Of a stretch of 64,000 nucleotides of DNA, positions 11,790 through 21,752 are shown piece after piece. The notes beneath the pieces were generated by a model. The model was given only the letters and a program-made list of their open reading frames with translations. It was not told the origin of the DNA and searched no databases. How positions within the stretch are numbered: position 1 is the stretch's first letter; each line of letters starts with the position of its first letter. The stretch comes from Diphasiastrum complanatum. Taxonomy: Eukaryota; Streptophyta; Lycopodiopsida; Lycopodiales; Lycopodiaceae. The DNA is taken from assembly GCA_029204225.1 (NCBI GenBank), contig MU831993.1, positions 28,868 to 92,867 on the forward strand, written 5' to 3'. Both the position numbers and the translations under genes were made by a program.

Positions 11790-13089
11790 TGCAAAACTGT
11801 TTGAAACTTCAACCGTAGGCTAAAAACTGTATACCGAGGCCAACTGTGATGTCAGAAGTTGAAAATAATGACCTTCTATTTTTTTCTTACCAGGCCACCC
11901 ACTGCTTTTTCGCCAAATTGTCGGCATCGCCTTCCGAAATGCACTTTGTCGCCAACTCCCAACTACGTGCCCAATGGAATTGTGAAATCACTTTTGGTGC
12001 ATTTTGAACACTTTCTCCGCTGAAATCACTCTATTTTGCGGTATCGTACTTGCAGGTACAGTCCGGGTGCCCTTTGTTTGGAGGTTATAGCCTTTCGTTT
12101 GAGTCAAATAGGCTTAAGGACTAGAAAATAAGGGCTTTTCTAGTTTTTGAACTGTTTCTTCAGCTTGAAGAAACTTCAACCTTCAATAAAATTGGGACCC
12201 AACTCCAATTTCAAAGTGAAGATTTTTAAAGAAGTTGAAGATCACTTTGCCCTTCAAGCCCCTTTATTTGAAGCTTAAAATGGTTCCAAAGCAATCCAAT
12301 GGCTATCTTGTGGATCCAATGATTCACGTTGCTCCTCAGGCCCTTTAATCAGCACTGTCCATCGCGATGGAACTCAATCCTATGGCTCTTAATCCTTCAA
12401 GGCATCGATGGACCTCCACACAACCGCTAGGCACCTTCGTGCACTAAATACCCACTCGAGTGAGGGCGCGCGACTGGCCCGCGATCTGTCTCCACCTTCT
12501 CTGCACTTCCTAGCCTGTTTCTAGTCTGGTCAAACTCCTTTTTTATCGATTTGAGCATGATCTAAGTCCTGGAGCAGGGTCGCCCTATTGATTTCAAGTC
12601 TACAAATTGTTCAAACATGGAATTTCGTGGAGAAACGGTGATTTTTGCTCAACTTGAAAAAGTGGCTTTTTCTCACTTTTTATCGCAGATCTGCTAGGTT
12701 CTCTCTCTGCATGCAAATCTCTGACATAAAACTCAAAATCTCCGGGTTGACAATATGATTAGCTTCCTTCCTGTCTTTACGGCATCCAAAATGGAGCACA
12801 AACATCGAAGAAATCACCAGTTATGTGTAGAAAACCGTAACCTCAAACCGGTTTGAATTTTCAACTAGCTACAAAATCGCCAATTTTCCACCAAGTTTTT
12901 CCTTGTGTGATGCTATGCACATGCTAATAAGTCCTCTGCTGAGCTTGGCAAGCCTCTATAAACTATAAATTGTGCACCAGTGCATTACTTTCTGTCTACA
13001 ACCCGTTGTAAATCCTGAACTCTCAGAAGACTGCTCTTCTTTTGAAGCTCTCTTCAACGGCGACACTGTACTGGGTACACTCCCTATAC
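11790..13089 (-). other. long untranslated leader of copia B
   Basis: About 1.3 kb separates the primer-binding site from the gag ATG. No open frame of note occurs in it on either strand, and no second element was recognised inside. This is unusually long for a copia leader and may hold packaging signals or an unrecognised insertion. Confidence 0.5.
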
Positions 13090-13102
13090 GGCTCTGATAC
13101 CA
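13090..13102 (-). other. primer-binding site of copia B (initiator Met tRNA)
   Basis: Minus strand TGGTATCAGAGCC, the same 13 bases as in copia A. An LTR should begin a few bases to the right (a TG at 13106). Confidence 0.88.
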
Positions 13103-13268
13103 ACTTGGAATTCTGCACCTACCAGATGTGTGTATTCTGCACGATCATATATTAGCTTAAAGAAATTCCATAGCAAGAATAGATAGGCAAAGAATACACT
13201 TACTGTTGATAGTGTGGATCACTCTTCAATTATAGGAGGATGGGCATTGCAAATCCAAAATTCTATTG

Positions 13269-13452
<184 letters not shown>

Positions 13453-13660
13453 TGCCACCTTCCTTATAGGTGATTTCATTTGTAGAAGAAGCCTTCAATA
13501 GTAGCCGTAGGATGAAGCTAAGTCGATCTTGACCATTGAAGTAGCAATAACTGCAAGTGAATGTTTAAACATTTCCCACCAAAAAAACTTTTTTAGGGGG
13601 TCATATATCTTACAAAGCTTATGATTCCAAGTAGCGTAAAATAGCGTCGACTACCATGCA

Positions 13661-13798
<138 letters not shown>

Positions 13799-13959
13799 CC
13801 ATCTGTTATGATTATTGTCGCATCAACATGTGGACTTGCTATTTTACTCAATATCAAATCATAACCCTTCATCTTAATGCATATCTACATTGTATAATAT
13901 GTCACGTGGTTACTTTAAAGAACTCACCTACTGACTGTTCTAATGCTTTTCGACACCTT

Positions 13960-14397
13960 CAAATATTTTGTCTGCTACTATTCGTGTATCTGATTCACTT
14001 GTTTATTCAATTCCGCACATTGGTTTGATTTTGTTGAATGCTATAATAATTTATAACGTAGATCAGCAGTGTATGTCTACATTCTGGAGGATTGTAGGAA
14101 TGATATAGCTAACAGTGACCAACAGTCATATCTAAATTCCACACGAACTGATTTTATTGGTGAATGTTTTCGCTTCGCGATCACTTGGCTAAAAGTGTAA
14201 ATCGATTTTAGAGCTCAATTAAGTTTCGTTTCGTTTTGTATAGTTTCGTTTTGTTTCGTCTCGTTACAGAGCCTAATTGATCTTTTCGTGAATTCTTCTC
14301 TTTTGTCTAGTTTCGTTTCGTTTCATTTCATTGTAGAGCTTGACTGGATCACGAATTCTTCTGAGCAGATATTATTCGTGATCAGAATAGTTTCGCA
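13960..14397 (+). repeat. inverted fragment of the copia A LTR family
   Basis: Read in reverse complement it follows 5385-5740: GGTCACT..TAGCTATATCATTCCTACAATCCT, then ACACTGCTGATCTACGTTATA, and CATTCAACAAAA..CCAATGTGCG. It ends with TTTCGCA at 14391-14397, the inverted TGCGAAA terminus of the family. The U5-side segment rich in TTTCGTTTCG is partly duplicated (about 14215-14350). Orientation is opposite to copia A. Confidence 0.75.
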
Positions 14398-15320
14398 AAA
14401 TTGTTTGTGAATCGTTCGAGAGACTTTTATCAGTTCGTTACCAAAATTTTACTGGAATTTTGAATTTGCTCAATTTGCACACATTTGGATTTTCCATCAG
14501 TTTGCAAAGAGTGAAGGGTATTAATTGTTTCTCTTATATTGAAAGGTTGGAATTTTTACTTATGAAACTCGGCTTTTGATCAAGGTGTAAGTTTTGCGTT
14601 GAAAACATGAGCTCACTATTCAGGTTTATATATTACATTGACGTCAAAACACAACATGGTTTTAGGGATCTTTCTATTACTCTTTGCTCCATTTTGAGTC
14701 TATACACTTACTGCCCTTCATGTAAAGCAAGAACTCGTGGCTTATGCACTTTAAGTGCCCTTCATGTAGGGCAATATTCTATGAATCATCAATTAATCTC
14801 TATCATACTTTGAAATTCAAGACAATGATGGATCTATACATGACATGCTTCTACGCAACATCTATAAATCAACTATCAATATCGCAATGTACAATTCACT
14901 TGCCATTAAAATTTCTATTCAATTTGAATCAGAACAAAATTGCGTAGCTAGTATATGCTCTCTAGGAAAATGAGTGCACATGGTAACTCATAGATGGACC
15001 CTAACACCTCATTGCATCATCTTATGTTACTCCATGCTTCGAGCAAAAAGCGAGCAAGATATGTACCAAAAAATCGATATTCAAAAGTAACAAAATATCA
15101 AATTCATTTTCTGTAAGCTTCTAAAAAATGCACACCTTTGGACGTGCCACATCATATTGATGGCATCATTTCCTATGCTAAGTAGGATAGAGTGGAAGTA
15201 ACTCCATAAGTCCCTTTGAGAGACCAAGATGCAGAAGTCCCTTCAAGAGAATGCATGCTCCAATATACAAAAGGGCAAATATTGTGGGATAAGAGTGAGA
15301 TACATTCAACTCAACCTCTT
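14398..15320. other. interval upstream of the globulin gene, nothing coding seen
   Basis: AT-rich, no recognisable gene or transposon domain. A small direct repeat of GCCCTTCATGTA occurs near 14711 and 14757. The last part is presumably the distal promoter of the globulin gene. Confidence 0.4.
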
Positions 15321-15321
15321 G

Positions 15322-15362
15322 CCACGTACACTCTCATCTTAGAGGTGGCGCCATGCATGCAT

Positions 15363-15363
<1 letters not shown>
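15322..15363 (+). promoter_or_regulatory. ACGT element and RY-repeat cluster upstream of the globulin gene
   Basis: CCACGTAC (15322-15329) holds an ACGT core, and CATGCATGCATG (15352-15363) holds two overlapping RY motifs (CATGCA). RY elements are known targets of the seed B3 factors ABI3/FUS3/LEC2, and ACGT elements of bZIP factors. They lie about 230-270 bp before the ATG. Seed-specific control is inferred from this, not shown. Confidence 0.6.

Positions 15364-15447
<84 letters not shown>
15364..15447. repeat. (CT)42 microsatellite before the globulin start
   Basis: 84 bp of perfect CT repeat that begins directly after the RY cluster and ends 145 bp before the ATG at 15593. CT tracts are common around plant transcription starts and in 5' untranslated regions; no clear TATA box was seen between it and the ATG. 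Confidence 0.95.
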
Positions 15448-15450
<3 letters not shown>

Positions 15451-15592
15451 CTAAGCTACATTGAAGGGTTTGCTTGATCTCTCTTAATGGGTCGCTTTTG
15501 ATCTCTCATACACTCACAAATCTGTGCCTGATTTGTGCTTTGTCCTTTCTCACTCGATCGACTTTGGTGCTGTAATTGTTCCACAAGGGAAG

Positions 15593-17806
15593 ATGAAAAC
15601 TGGGCAGGCATTGATTCTGCTCCTGGTCATTTGCGTGAGTAGTGTTTGGGGTCGCCATGAGAGGGATCGTGAGCGAGGAAGAGAAAGATATAGATACTTT
15701 CGGGATTTAGAGCCACGTGAGCCCCGGGAGGAGTACAGATCGGAGGGGGGAAGTATTGAGTCTTGGGCGGAGGATTATGAAGCCCTTAAGAATGCCAATC
15801 TGGGTGCAGCAAGAATTACGTTGAATCCTCGGAGCTTGGCTCTGCCGTATTATGGAGATGTCGATTTCGTCAAATTCATTACTCGAGGTACTTGCCATCA
15901 TCCTTGCCTGCTCCATTAGTTTCCTTTTTTCTTTTCTTTCATTTTTGTGCTTTTTGCATTGGTTAATATGCCGCTCATCACCCATTGAACTATAAAAGGA
16001 TTCAGATCATTGGAATCTAAGAGAGCCTTTGTATTTGGTCATGCGTTCTACGACTTTTTCCTTTTTATAAGTTGGTGGCGAATTATTTTGGTCAGGAAGA
16101 GTCTTGTAGATGTTTTAATCTTCACGTCGTGGGAAACCATTTCATAACTGAGTATTACATATTAACACAAAACTTTATGCAGGATCTGGGAGGCTAGGTA
16201 TAATTCCCCCTTTTGGAGACAGAGCAATTCAGCACAACGTTTACAAGTTGAAGCGCGGAGATGTTGTAGCTATTCCCAAGGGCACACCGACTTGGTTGTA
16301 TAACGATGGCGATGAAGAGATGGAAATAGTTACAGTCGCTGATACCTCCACGGCAACACAACCTGGACGCTTTGGAGTACGTTCTGTCATTTCTATCACG
16401 CAATCTCTTACCAGGAATATGCACAGGCAACTTTTAGTTTGATGTGGGTTTCGCTGAGCTGGAATATGCAGTGTTCAGCTTAGCACGATTACTATATCAC
16501 ATGCATTTTCTAAAGATGTATCAATCAACATACCATGCGTACTATTTCAGAAATTTAATTGTGGAGGCTTACCATTTTACTTTCTTCCTTGGCCCTTCTA
16601 TATCGTGTGTCTGTGGAGCTCTGGTGTTTGCAGACCTTTTTGCTTGCTGGTGGGAAGGATAAGGGTCCAGGAAGTGTGCTTCAAGGGTTCAGCGAGGAAA
16701 TTCTCGCAAAGGCCTGGAACGTGGAGAAGGACACGGTGAGTGAATTACTAGAGAGTCAGAATGGAACGGTCTTCATTAAAGTGCTTGAGGGCATCGAGTT
16801 CCCAGATTCTTCGGATGATTACAATGGATATTTCAAGGAGTTTATCTATCACCTTCATGCGGCAGACCCTGACGTGAAAGTTAGAGATGGAGGAGAGCTC
16901 AGACTGGTCACCAGTGACAAGTTCCCTGTACTGAGAATTGTCCACCTTGGTTTGTCTTGCACTAAACTAAGACCGGTAAGATGGATCTGAGCATTTCGGC
17001 TTAAATATTTCACAAGCCATGCCATTCGATTTAAATTCTTCTGACTACTTTCAATTTTGATATTATAGAAAGCTCTCTTCGCACCTAGCTGGTCCCACAA
17101 CGCACACGAGGTGATCTATGTGGTAAATGGAAGTGCACGAATTCAAATCGTAGGCTACAATGGTGAACAGGCATTGGACACAAGGGTGAGGGAGGGATCT
17201 TTGGTGGTGATCCCTCGTTTCTTTCCAGCTACAAAACTTGCAGGCAACGATGGCTTTGCTTACGTCTCTTTCCACTCTAATGAAAGGTGGGGATTCACTT
17301 TTACCTTTATCGATTTGGATACGCTTCCTTTTTAAGTGTTATGGTGATCTTTTGGAAATTGCCAGATCTTCCATCCATTCCTCTGTCAATGTAGAGATAC
17401 AAGGATTATCCTGATCTTAATTTGCTAACAATATCTCATGCATTCCTCAAAACTTCCACTGGTCATATCTTTGGACCATGATCTCATGAATATCTGTACT
17501 CATAATAATTTTTATACTACCGATCAGTCACAAAGTTGTCATGATTTAAGTAACTGATAATTCAGGCCAATGCTCATATTTGTGACATGCTTGTCCAACA
17601 TGCTGATTATATTCAGGCCAATAAACTCCTTTCTCGCTGGACGCAACTCGGTGTACAAGGGCATCCCAGAGCAAGTGGTCGCTCGTGCATTCAACATAGA
17701 TGACAAGTTCGAGAAGGATATAAGAGAGCGACGGAAGGATGAGGCTATCATATTTCCTCCATCCTCTAAATCAGGCAGATATGATCCTCTGATCCAGATT
17801 TACTAA
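15593..17806 (+). CDS. legumin-like (11S-type) two-cupin seed globulin
   Basis: Five exons: 15593-15887, 16183-16376, 16634-16975, 17069-17286, 17617-17806; all introns are GT-AG and the joined frame is 412 codons plus stop. The chosen ATG begins a hydrophobic signal peptide (residues 1-20) followed by an Arg/Glu-rich linker (21-55), then cupin 1 (about 60-200) and cupin 2 (about 235-375) with the 11S-type block NAHEVIYVVNGSARIQIV. An Asn-Gly pair (N227-G228) sits where legumins are cut by vacuolar processing enzyme, but the following LEETIC-type segment is YFKEFI, so the interchain disulfide cysteine is absent. The likely role is protein storage in vacuoles, inferred from family. A two-cupin glutelin-like protein without storage function is the alternative. 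Confidence 0.85.
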
Positions 17807-17814
17807 GAAACGCA

Positions 17815-18113
17815 GCTGCTGCTTTTTTTGGTTGTTGGGTTAGTTCAGACTTCAGAGATAAGCTAAGCACGACGTAAAAAACAAAAGTAGCTGCTTGTTG
17901 TCAGCTGAATGTAGCAATACCATGTGAACCAACAAAAAACGAGGTTCTTTTCTTTGTTGGTTGGGTTAGTTCATACTTCAGGGATAAGCTAGATGTAAAA
18001 AAAGAAAAGGAGCAGCTTGTTGTCAGCTGAAGGTAGCAATACCATGTGAAACAATAAAAAACGAGGTTCTTTTCTTTGGTAGTTGGGTTAGTTCAGAGAT
18101 AAGCTAGATGTTG
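17815..18113 (+). repeat. tandem repeat in the globulin 3' region
   Basis: About 2.4 imperfect copies of a 122-126 bp unit; GGGTTA anchors occur at 17837, 17963 and 18085. Each unit has TTGTTGGGTTAGTTCA-type sequence, AGATAAGCTA, GCTTGTTGTCAGCTGAA and GTAGCAATACCATGTGAA. It starts within 10 bp of the stop codon, so it probably forms the 3' untranslated region. AATAAA occurs in the second unit. Confidence 0.85.
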
Positions 18114-18382
18114 TTACACATGAATGTATGTGTGAAAGTACACGAGTGAATGTTGAAACCAAAGTATTTGTTCCACTTTTTTGAGTAGCAAGTTTGTCTT
18201 TAGAGAAATCAACATGAATGAAAAAGAGTGAGTTTCCCATCATTTTCATGCTTCAAATATGCATATAGTAATCATTTTGGGTCTGCTTGCTCTATGAAAG
18301 ATTTAGAACTACTTAATTAGAGTTTATTTTTCTTCCATGTGAGTTGAAAACTACCATCAACCATAAAAAATAACCAACAATA

Positions 18383-18712
18383 TCTATATATACCAAAAGG
18401 AAAGTGGTTTCCTGGCAGCTCACGGTGTGATGGGCAGTGTGAGCTGCCCGGACCAAACTCATATTTTAAAAAATGTGTAGCCCGCCCAAGTGGGCAGGCA
18501 AACGTACTAGTAATGGATGAAAATCAGTTATCCATTTTTTAGCTTTACTAATCTATTATAATAAAAAAATTTGTGGTCTCAGACAACAGCAGTCGCACTA
18601 CCCCACGGGCAGGCTGACCTTGCCCAGAAATATTTTTTTTTACCATTTTTAAAATTTTTAACCCACCCGCCCAAACCCTGCCCGCCACAGACTTGCGGGC
18701 TCACATCGCTAG
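18383..18712 (+). mobile_element. non-autonomous Helitron (about 330 bp)
   Basis: It begins TCTATATATACC after an A (18382) and ends with CTAG (18709-18712) before a T, the expected A/T insertion site. Nine bases before CTAG there is a short GC-rich hairpin: CCCGC (18681-18685) with GCGGG (18695-18699) and a 9-base loop. These are the three structural hallmarks of Helitrons. There is no coding capacity, so it would need a helicase supplied elsewhere. Internal GC-rich CCCGCCC/GGGCAGG patches stand out from AT-rich surroundings. Confidence 0.72.
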
Positions 18713-19584
18713 TTATTTTTTTTTGAAATAGATGGGGGTATTATGCTCTTCCAAATTAGCTAAAAAAGTGATGTTTGATCATTGTCTATAAATAGCCAAG
18801 TTTTGTATATGCTTGTTTCTAAATGAGCTTACACGTTTTGTATTTCTTGATTGTTGGCAAGTTTATTTATTTATCAACAACAACATCATAGTCAATTTGT
18901 CATATTATTTATAAAAAGGGAGAATCATAAATAGATTTTTATGGAATCTACTAAATATAGTTGATGGGACAACGCTAGTCTTCTTCATATTATGGTTAAT
19001 GGTGTTTTCAAGCTTAATAACACCCAAGGAAGAGGAGCTATTCACACTTAAATGATTGGAGAACTAGGAATGAACAACATTTTGAACCGATTGGGTTTTT
19101 GAAAACATTTAGTATTAGATATAGACAAAATGTTCATAAGCAAGGTAAACAGCAACCCAAAAAGTCATTTTCAAAAATAGAACCAAGACTATCAGTAGAC
19201 AACGTAGGGAGGCAGTCCAGTAAGCAATAAACGATGTAGCAATATAATTAACTAGAGAGCATGTAGAAAATGCATAGAAAATTTGAAAAACACGTAAGTC
19301 AAAAAGTGGAGTAGGGGAACCCTAAAAAACCTACTGGTTTCGTAGGTTTCAGATCTTCCATAGCACAAAGAGCTTGCATACATGCCAGAATGTGAGCAAA
19401 TCCCTACCTTTAGAGGGGGTGTCTCCTAGCAATATGGAGTGCTATAGTGAAAGAACATATGCTCAACAATTTCTTCTTGCAATAGGCAAACTAGGTAAAG
19501 GAGATGAGTGAGGAAAGGCCACTTGGCTCACAAGAGGAGGGAGTTGGAGGTAATGTGATAAGCAAGATAACAAAGTTTGCCCAT
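18713..19584. other. intergenic interval, nothing recognised
   Basis: AT-rich sequence without open frames of note. The right part (from about 19380) may be the degraded interior of the element whose LTR begins at 19595. Confidence 0.4.
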
Positions 19585-19890
19585 ACGGAGGGAGTGTCAT
19601 GTGCTGTATGTAATGGGCCCATGAGCTTATTAATTAATTACCAAAATAGCCATGGAGCTAAACTAGACTAGAATTAGAATTGTTAATAAAAAGGCGTAAA
19701 CAACCACGCCACATTTGTATTGGCGGGAATTATAATAATGGTTGTAAGGCCCAAATTTAAGTAATAAGGCCCCAAATATTAACTAGAGGCACTAAAGACC
19801 CACTATAAATAGAGGAGGTCGTGCTAATTTGGAGTCTATTCTACTTTATGATTTTTGAACTTTTGGTGATCTTGAAGCTTCTCTTCATCA
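19585..19890 (+). repeat. polypurine tract and LTR fragment, inverted relative to 23523-24085
   Basis: CGGAGGGAG (19586-19594) is a plausible polypurine tract directly before TGTCATGTGCTG (19595). The next 290 bp are the reverse complement of the right part of the 23523-24085 LTR: shared blocks include CATGAGCTTA, CCATGGAGCTAAA, CACTATAAATAGA and GGTCGTGCTAA. Similarity fades near 19890. It is a plus-strand relic of the gag-only family nested at 23523-28795. Confidence 0.72.
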
Positions 19891-19914
19891 GATTCAAAAA
19901 TCAACTTTAAAAAA

Positions 19915-20325
19915 AATACTAAATCGCACATGTGGGCGCCAAAGCTCAAAACCTTTCCTTTGAATTCGCGAGAAAACGTAGGGCACAGGAGGAGGTTTGC
20001 TCCTCTTCACGAATTCCTCTGCGACTTCACGAATTCCCCCGCGACTTCTTCATGAATTCCTACAAATTCTGCCCATAATTTCCTCTCCAAGTACGAATCC
20101 AGGCACAAATTCTAGCAAATACCCCCTTCGCGAATTCTTCGACCTGCCCCTTTTTATCTGCAAATACTCCTTTGTAAATTCTTCACGATTTCTTTGACTT
20201 CCCCTTCCTGTCCGTGAATACCCTGCTCGCAAATTCTTCCTCCATTGACCTGCCCCCCTACTCGCGAATTCTCGCGAATCCTTCACGAATTTCAGCCCAC
20301 ACCTCACGAATACCCCCATTCTTTT
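19915..20325. repeat. C-rich degenerate repeat of CGAATTC-type units
   Basis: About fifteen variants of (C)(A/G)CGAATTC(C/T)TC or its relatives (CAAATTCTTC, CGAATACCC) occur in 400 bp, interspersed with C runs and GACCTGCCCC. Base composition contrasts sharply with the AT-rich flanks. The period is irregular, so it reads as a decayed minisatellite. Confidence 0.6.
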
Positions 20326-20777
20326 TCCTCCTTCCTCATCAACGTGCCTGAAAAAAAATAAATAAAGATAAAATTAAAAACATTTAAAAAAAAAACTACC
20401 GTCAATTTCCATAATTTTTCATTTCGTCATCATTATTTGTTATTTTTAATATTTTTATAGGACCCCTTATTTCTTAACTTGTTCCCATTTTATACTACAT
20501 TCTTTTAAAATTTTTCATATCACTTCCATGTGACATTAGATTTCAATGTTGTAAAAGGGAAAAAGTGGTCATTACGTTGAGTTCAATTAAATGGCACCGA
20601 AAATGAAAATGCCAAGTCATACAATCAATTGTACAAACTGATATCTGTATTCAATAAAATATCACCCAAATTTGGGAATTTTTTACAACTGTGCAAACAA
20701 TTCTTTTTCTGTATTCATTATATGTTGGTATTTCATTGTATGTCTATATTTCTATATCAATATGAAACTATGTATAT
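20326..20777. other. AT-rich interval, nothing recognised
   Basis: Poly-A and AT-rich sequence between the C-rich repeat and the end of the Ulp1-like unit. It may include the 3' untranslated region of that minus-strand unit. Confidence 0.4.
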
Positions 20778-21583
20778 CTATTCATCTTGGGTATTTACAA
20801 ATTCCCCAGTCTCATTTAGAATCTGAACATAACCTGGCTTAGAAGACCCAGCAGGAGTCTTTGGTCCAGTAGTTGATCTGACCAGTAGACTAAAGATAAG
20901 CTCCTGTCGAAATCTGTACACTTCGCCAGCTATATAATCACGGAGGGCAAACTGCAATGAACAATATATTAGATGAATATTATTAATAAACAATATATAA
21001 CATGAAGATTAAAGAGAAAGGAAACTAATTAACTCGCCTTTAAAATATCAACATCCTCTTGAAGAATGTACCACTCAAAAAATAATTTGGCATTGTAAAG
21101 AATACACCATGCATAGCTAAATGAGTCATTTTGTTAGGGTGTCTGCAGTACATTCAACTGATTAATAATGGGACGAAGAAACTTACACTAAACAATGATG
21201 ATAAACAAAAATACGTAAGAAATGTTCAATGATTACCTCAATGCTTACAATTTCACATGCCCCTGCCATGGGATTCTCTATTGAAAAATATTTACAAATA
21301 GCCGGCAGCAGCAAGTCAGTATCTTTATGTGTGTTACGAGCGAAATTCATCTTGAAACAAAAAAGATTTACTACATTATTTGCAGTTTTTTTTACAGAGA
21401 CTACAGTTAAACTCCAGTGATCACTGCAAAAACAAAGAAAAATTCCATTAGATATATGATATAGTGATTACAAGTAAAGAAATAAACATACTTGGTATAA
21501 TAGGGCATCAACAAAATCTTCACAGCTGGTAAACATGCACCAAGGAGACAGTGTGACAAAGTTTTGTTGTCGTCCTTGATGGC
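20778..21583 (-). pseudogene. Ulp1/C48 SUMO-protease-like domain, four exons, degenerate
   Basis: Four exons join in one frame on the minus strand: 21583-21492, 21423-21237, 21142-21038 and 20951-20778. Introns 1 and 2 are GT-AG; the third would use a GC donor (AAG|GCGAGT). Exon 2 gives the catalytic-histidine block DHWSLTVVSV after LLMPYYTN, as in Ulp1 peptidases. Exon 3 reads TP, a stop, QNDSFSYAWCILYNAKLFF; in the family this region is a Gln-rich stretch followed by DCG, so the stop replaces a likely glutamine codon and the catalytic DCG is lost. The catalytic aspartate is also not evident. The domain would be inactive. Such proteases are often carried by plant DNA transposons. The H3-fold reading frame lies just upstream. 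Confidence 0.72.
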
Positions 21584-21752
21584 CTGCAGAAAAAAATTGT
21601 TGAGAAGTGTCAATTCATTCATTGAATTTCTCGCAATATCAAATTGTAGTAGGGGCAGACCCGTCTCTACACTGGATCGCTGATAGAAACCCTTCTGTCC
21701 TTCATCTGAATACAGTCTAGGATTATAAAGTTAAGAGTAAAACCAATTTCTT

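Larger units (their letters stand above)
7346..13105 (-). mobile_element. Ty1/copia element B (nearly complete coding region)
   Basis: Minus-strand gag, protease, integrase, RT and RNase H follow in copia order between a primer-binding site (13090-13102) and a likely polypurine tract (CTCTCTCCCTAT on +, about 7624-7636). The pol frame is far better preserved than in element A, so this insertion or its family is younger. LTRs were not resolved: the sequence right of the primer site (13106-13270) and the sequence left of the polypurine tract (7346-7610) do not align by eye. Confidence 0.8.

Noticed and set aside
16194-17275. Antisense frames across the globulin gene (e.g. 16194-16430, 16748-16945, 17063-17275)
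   Set aside because: Complementary shadows of the spliced coding exons.
18383-18712. SINE or MITE interpretation of the GC-rich element
   Set aside because: No Pol III boxes or terminal inverted repeats seen; TC start, hairpin and CTAG end fit a Helitron better.
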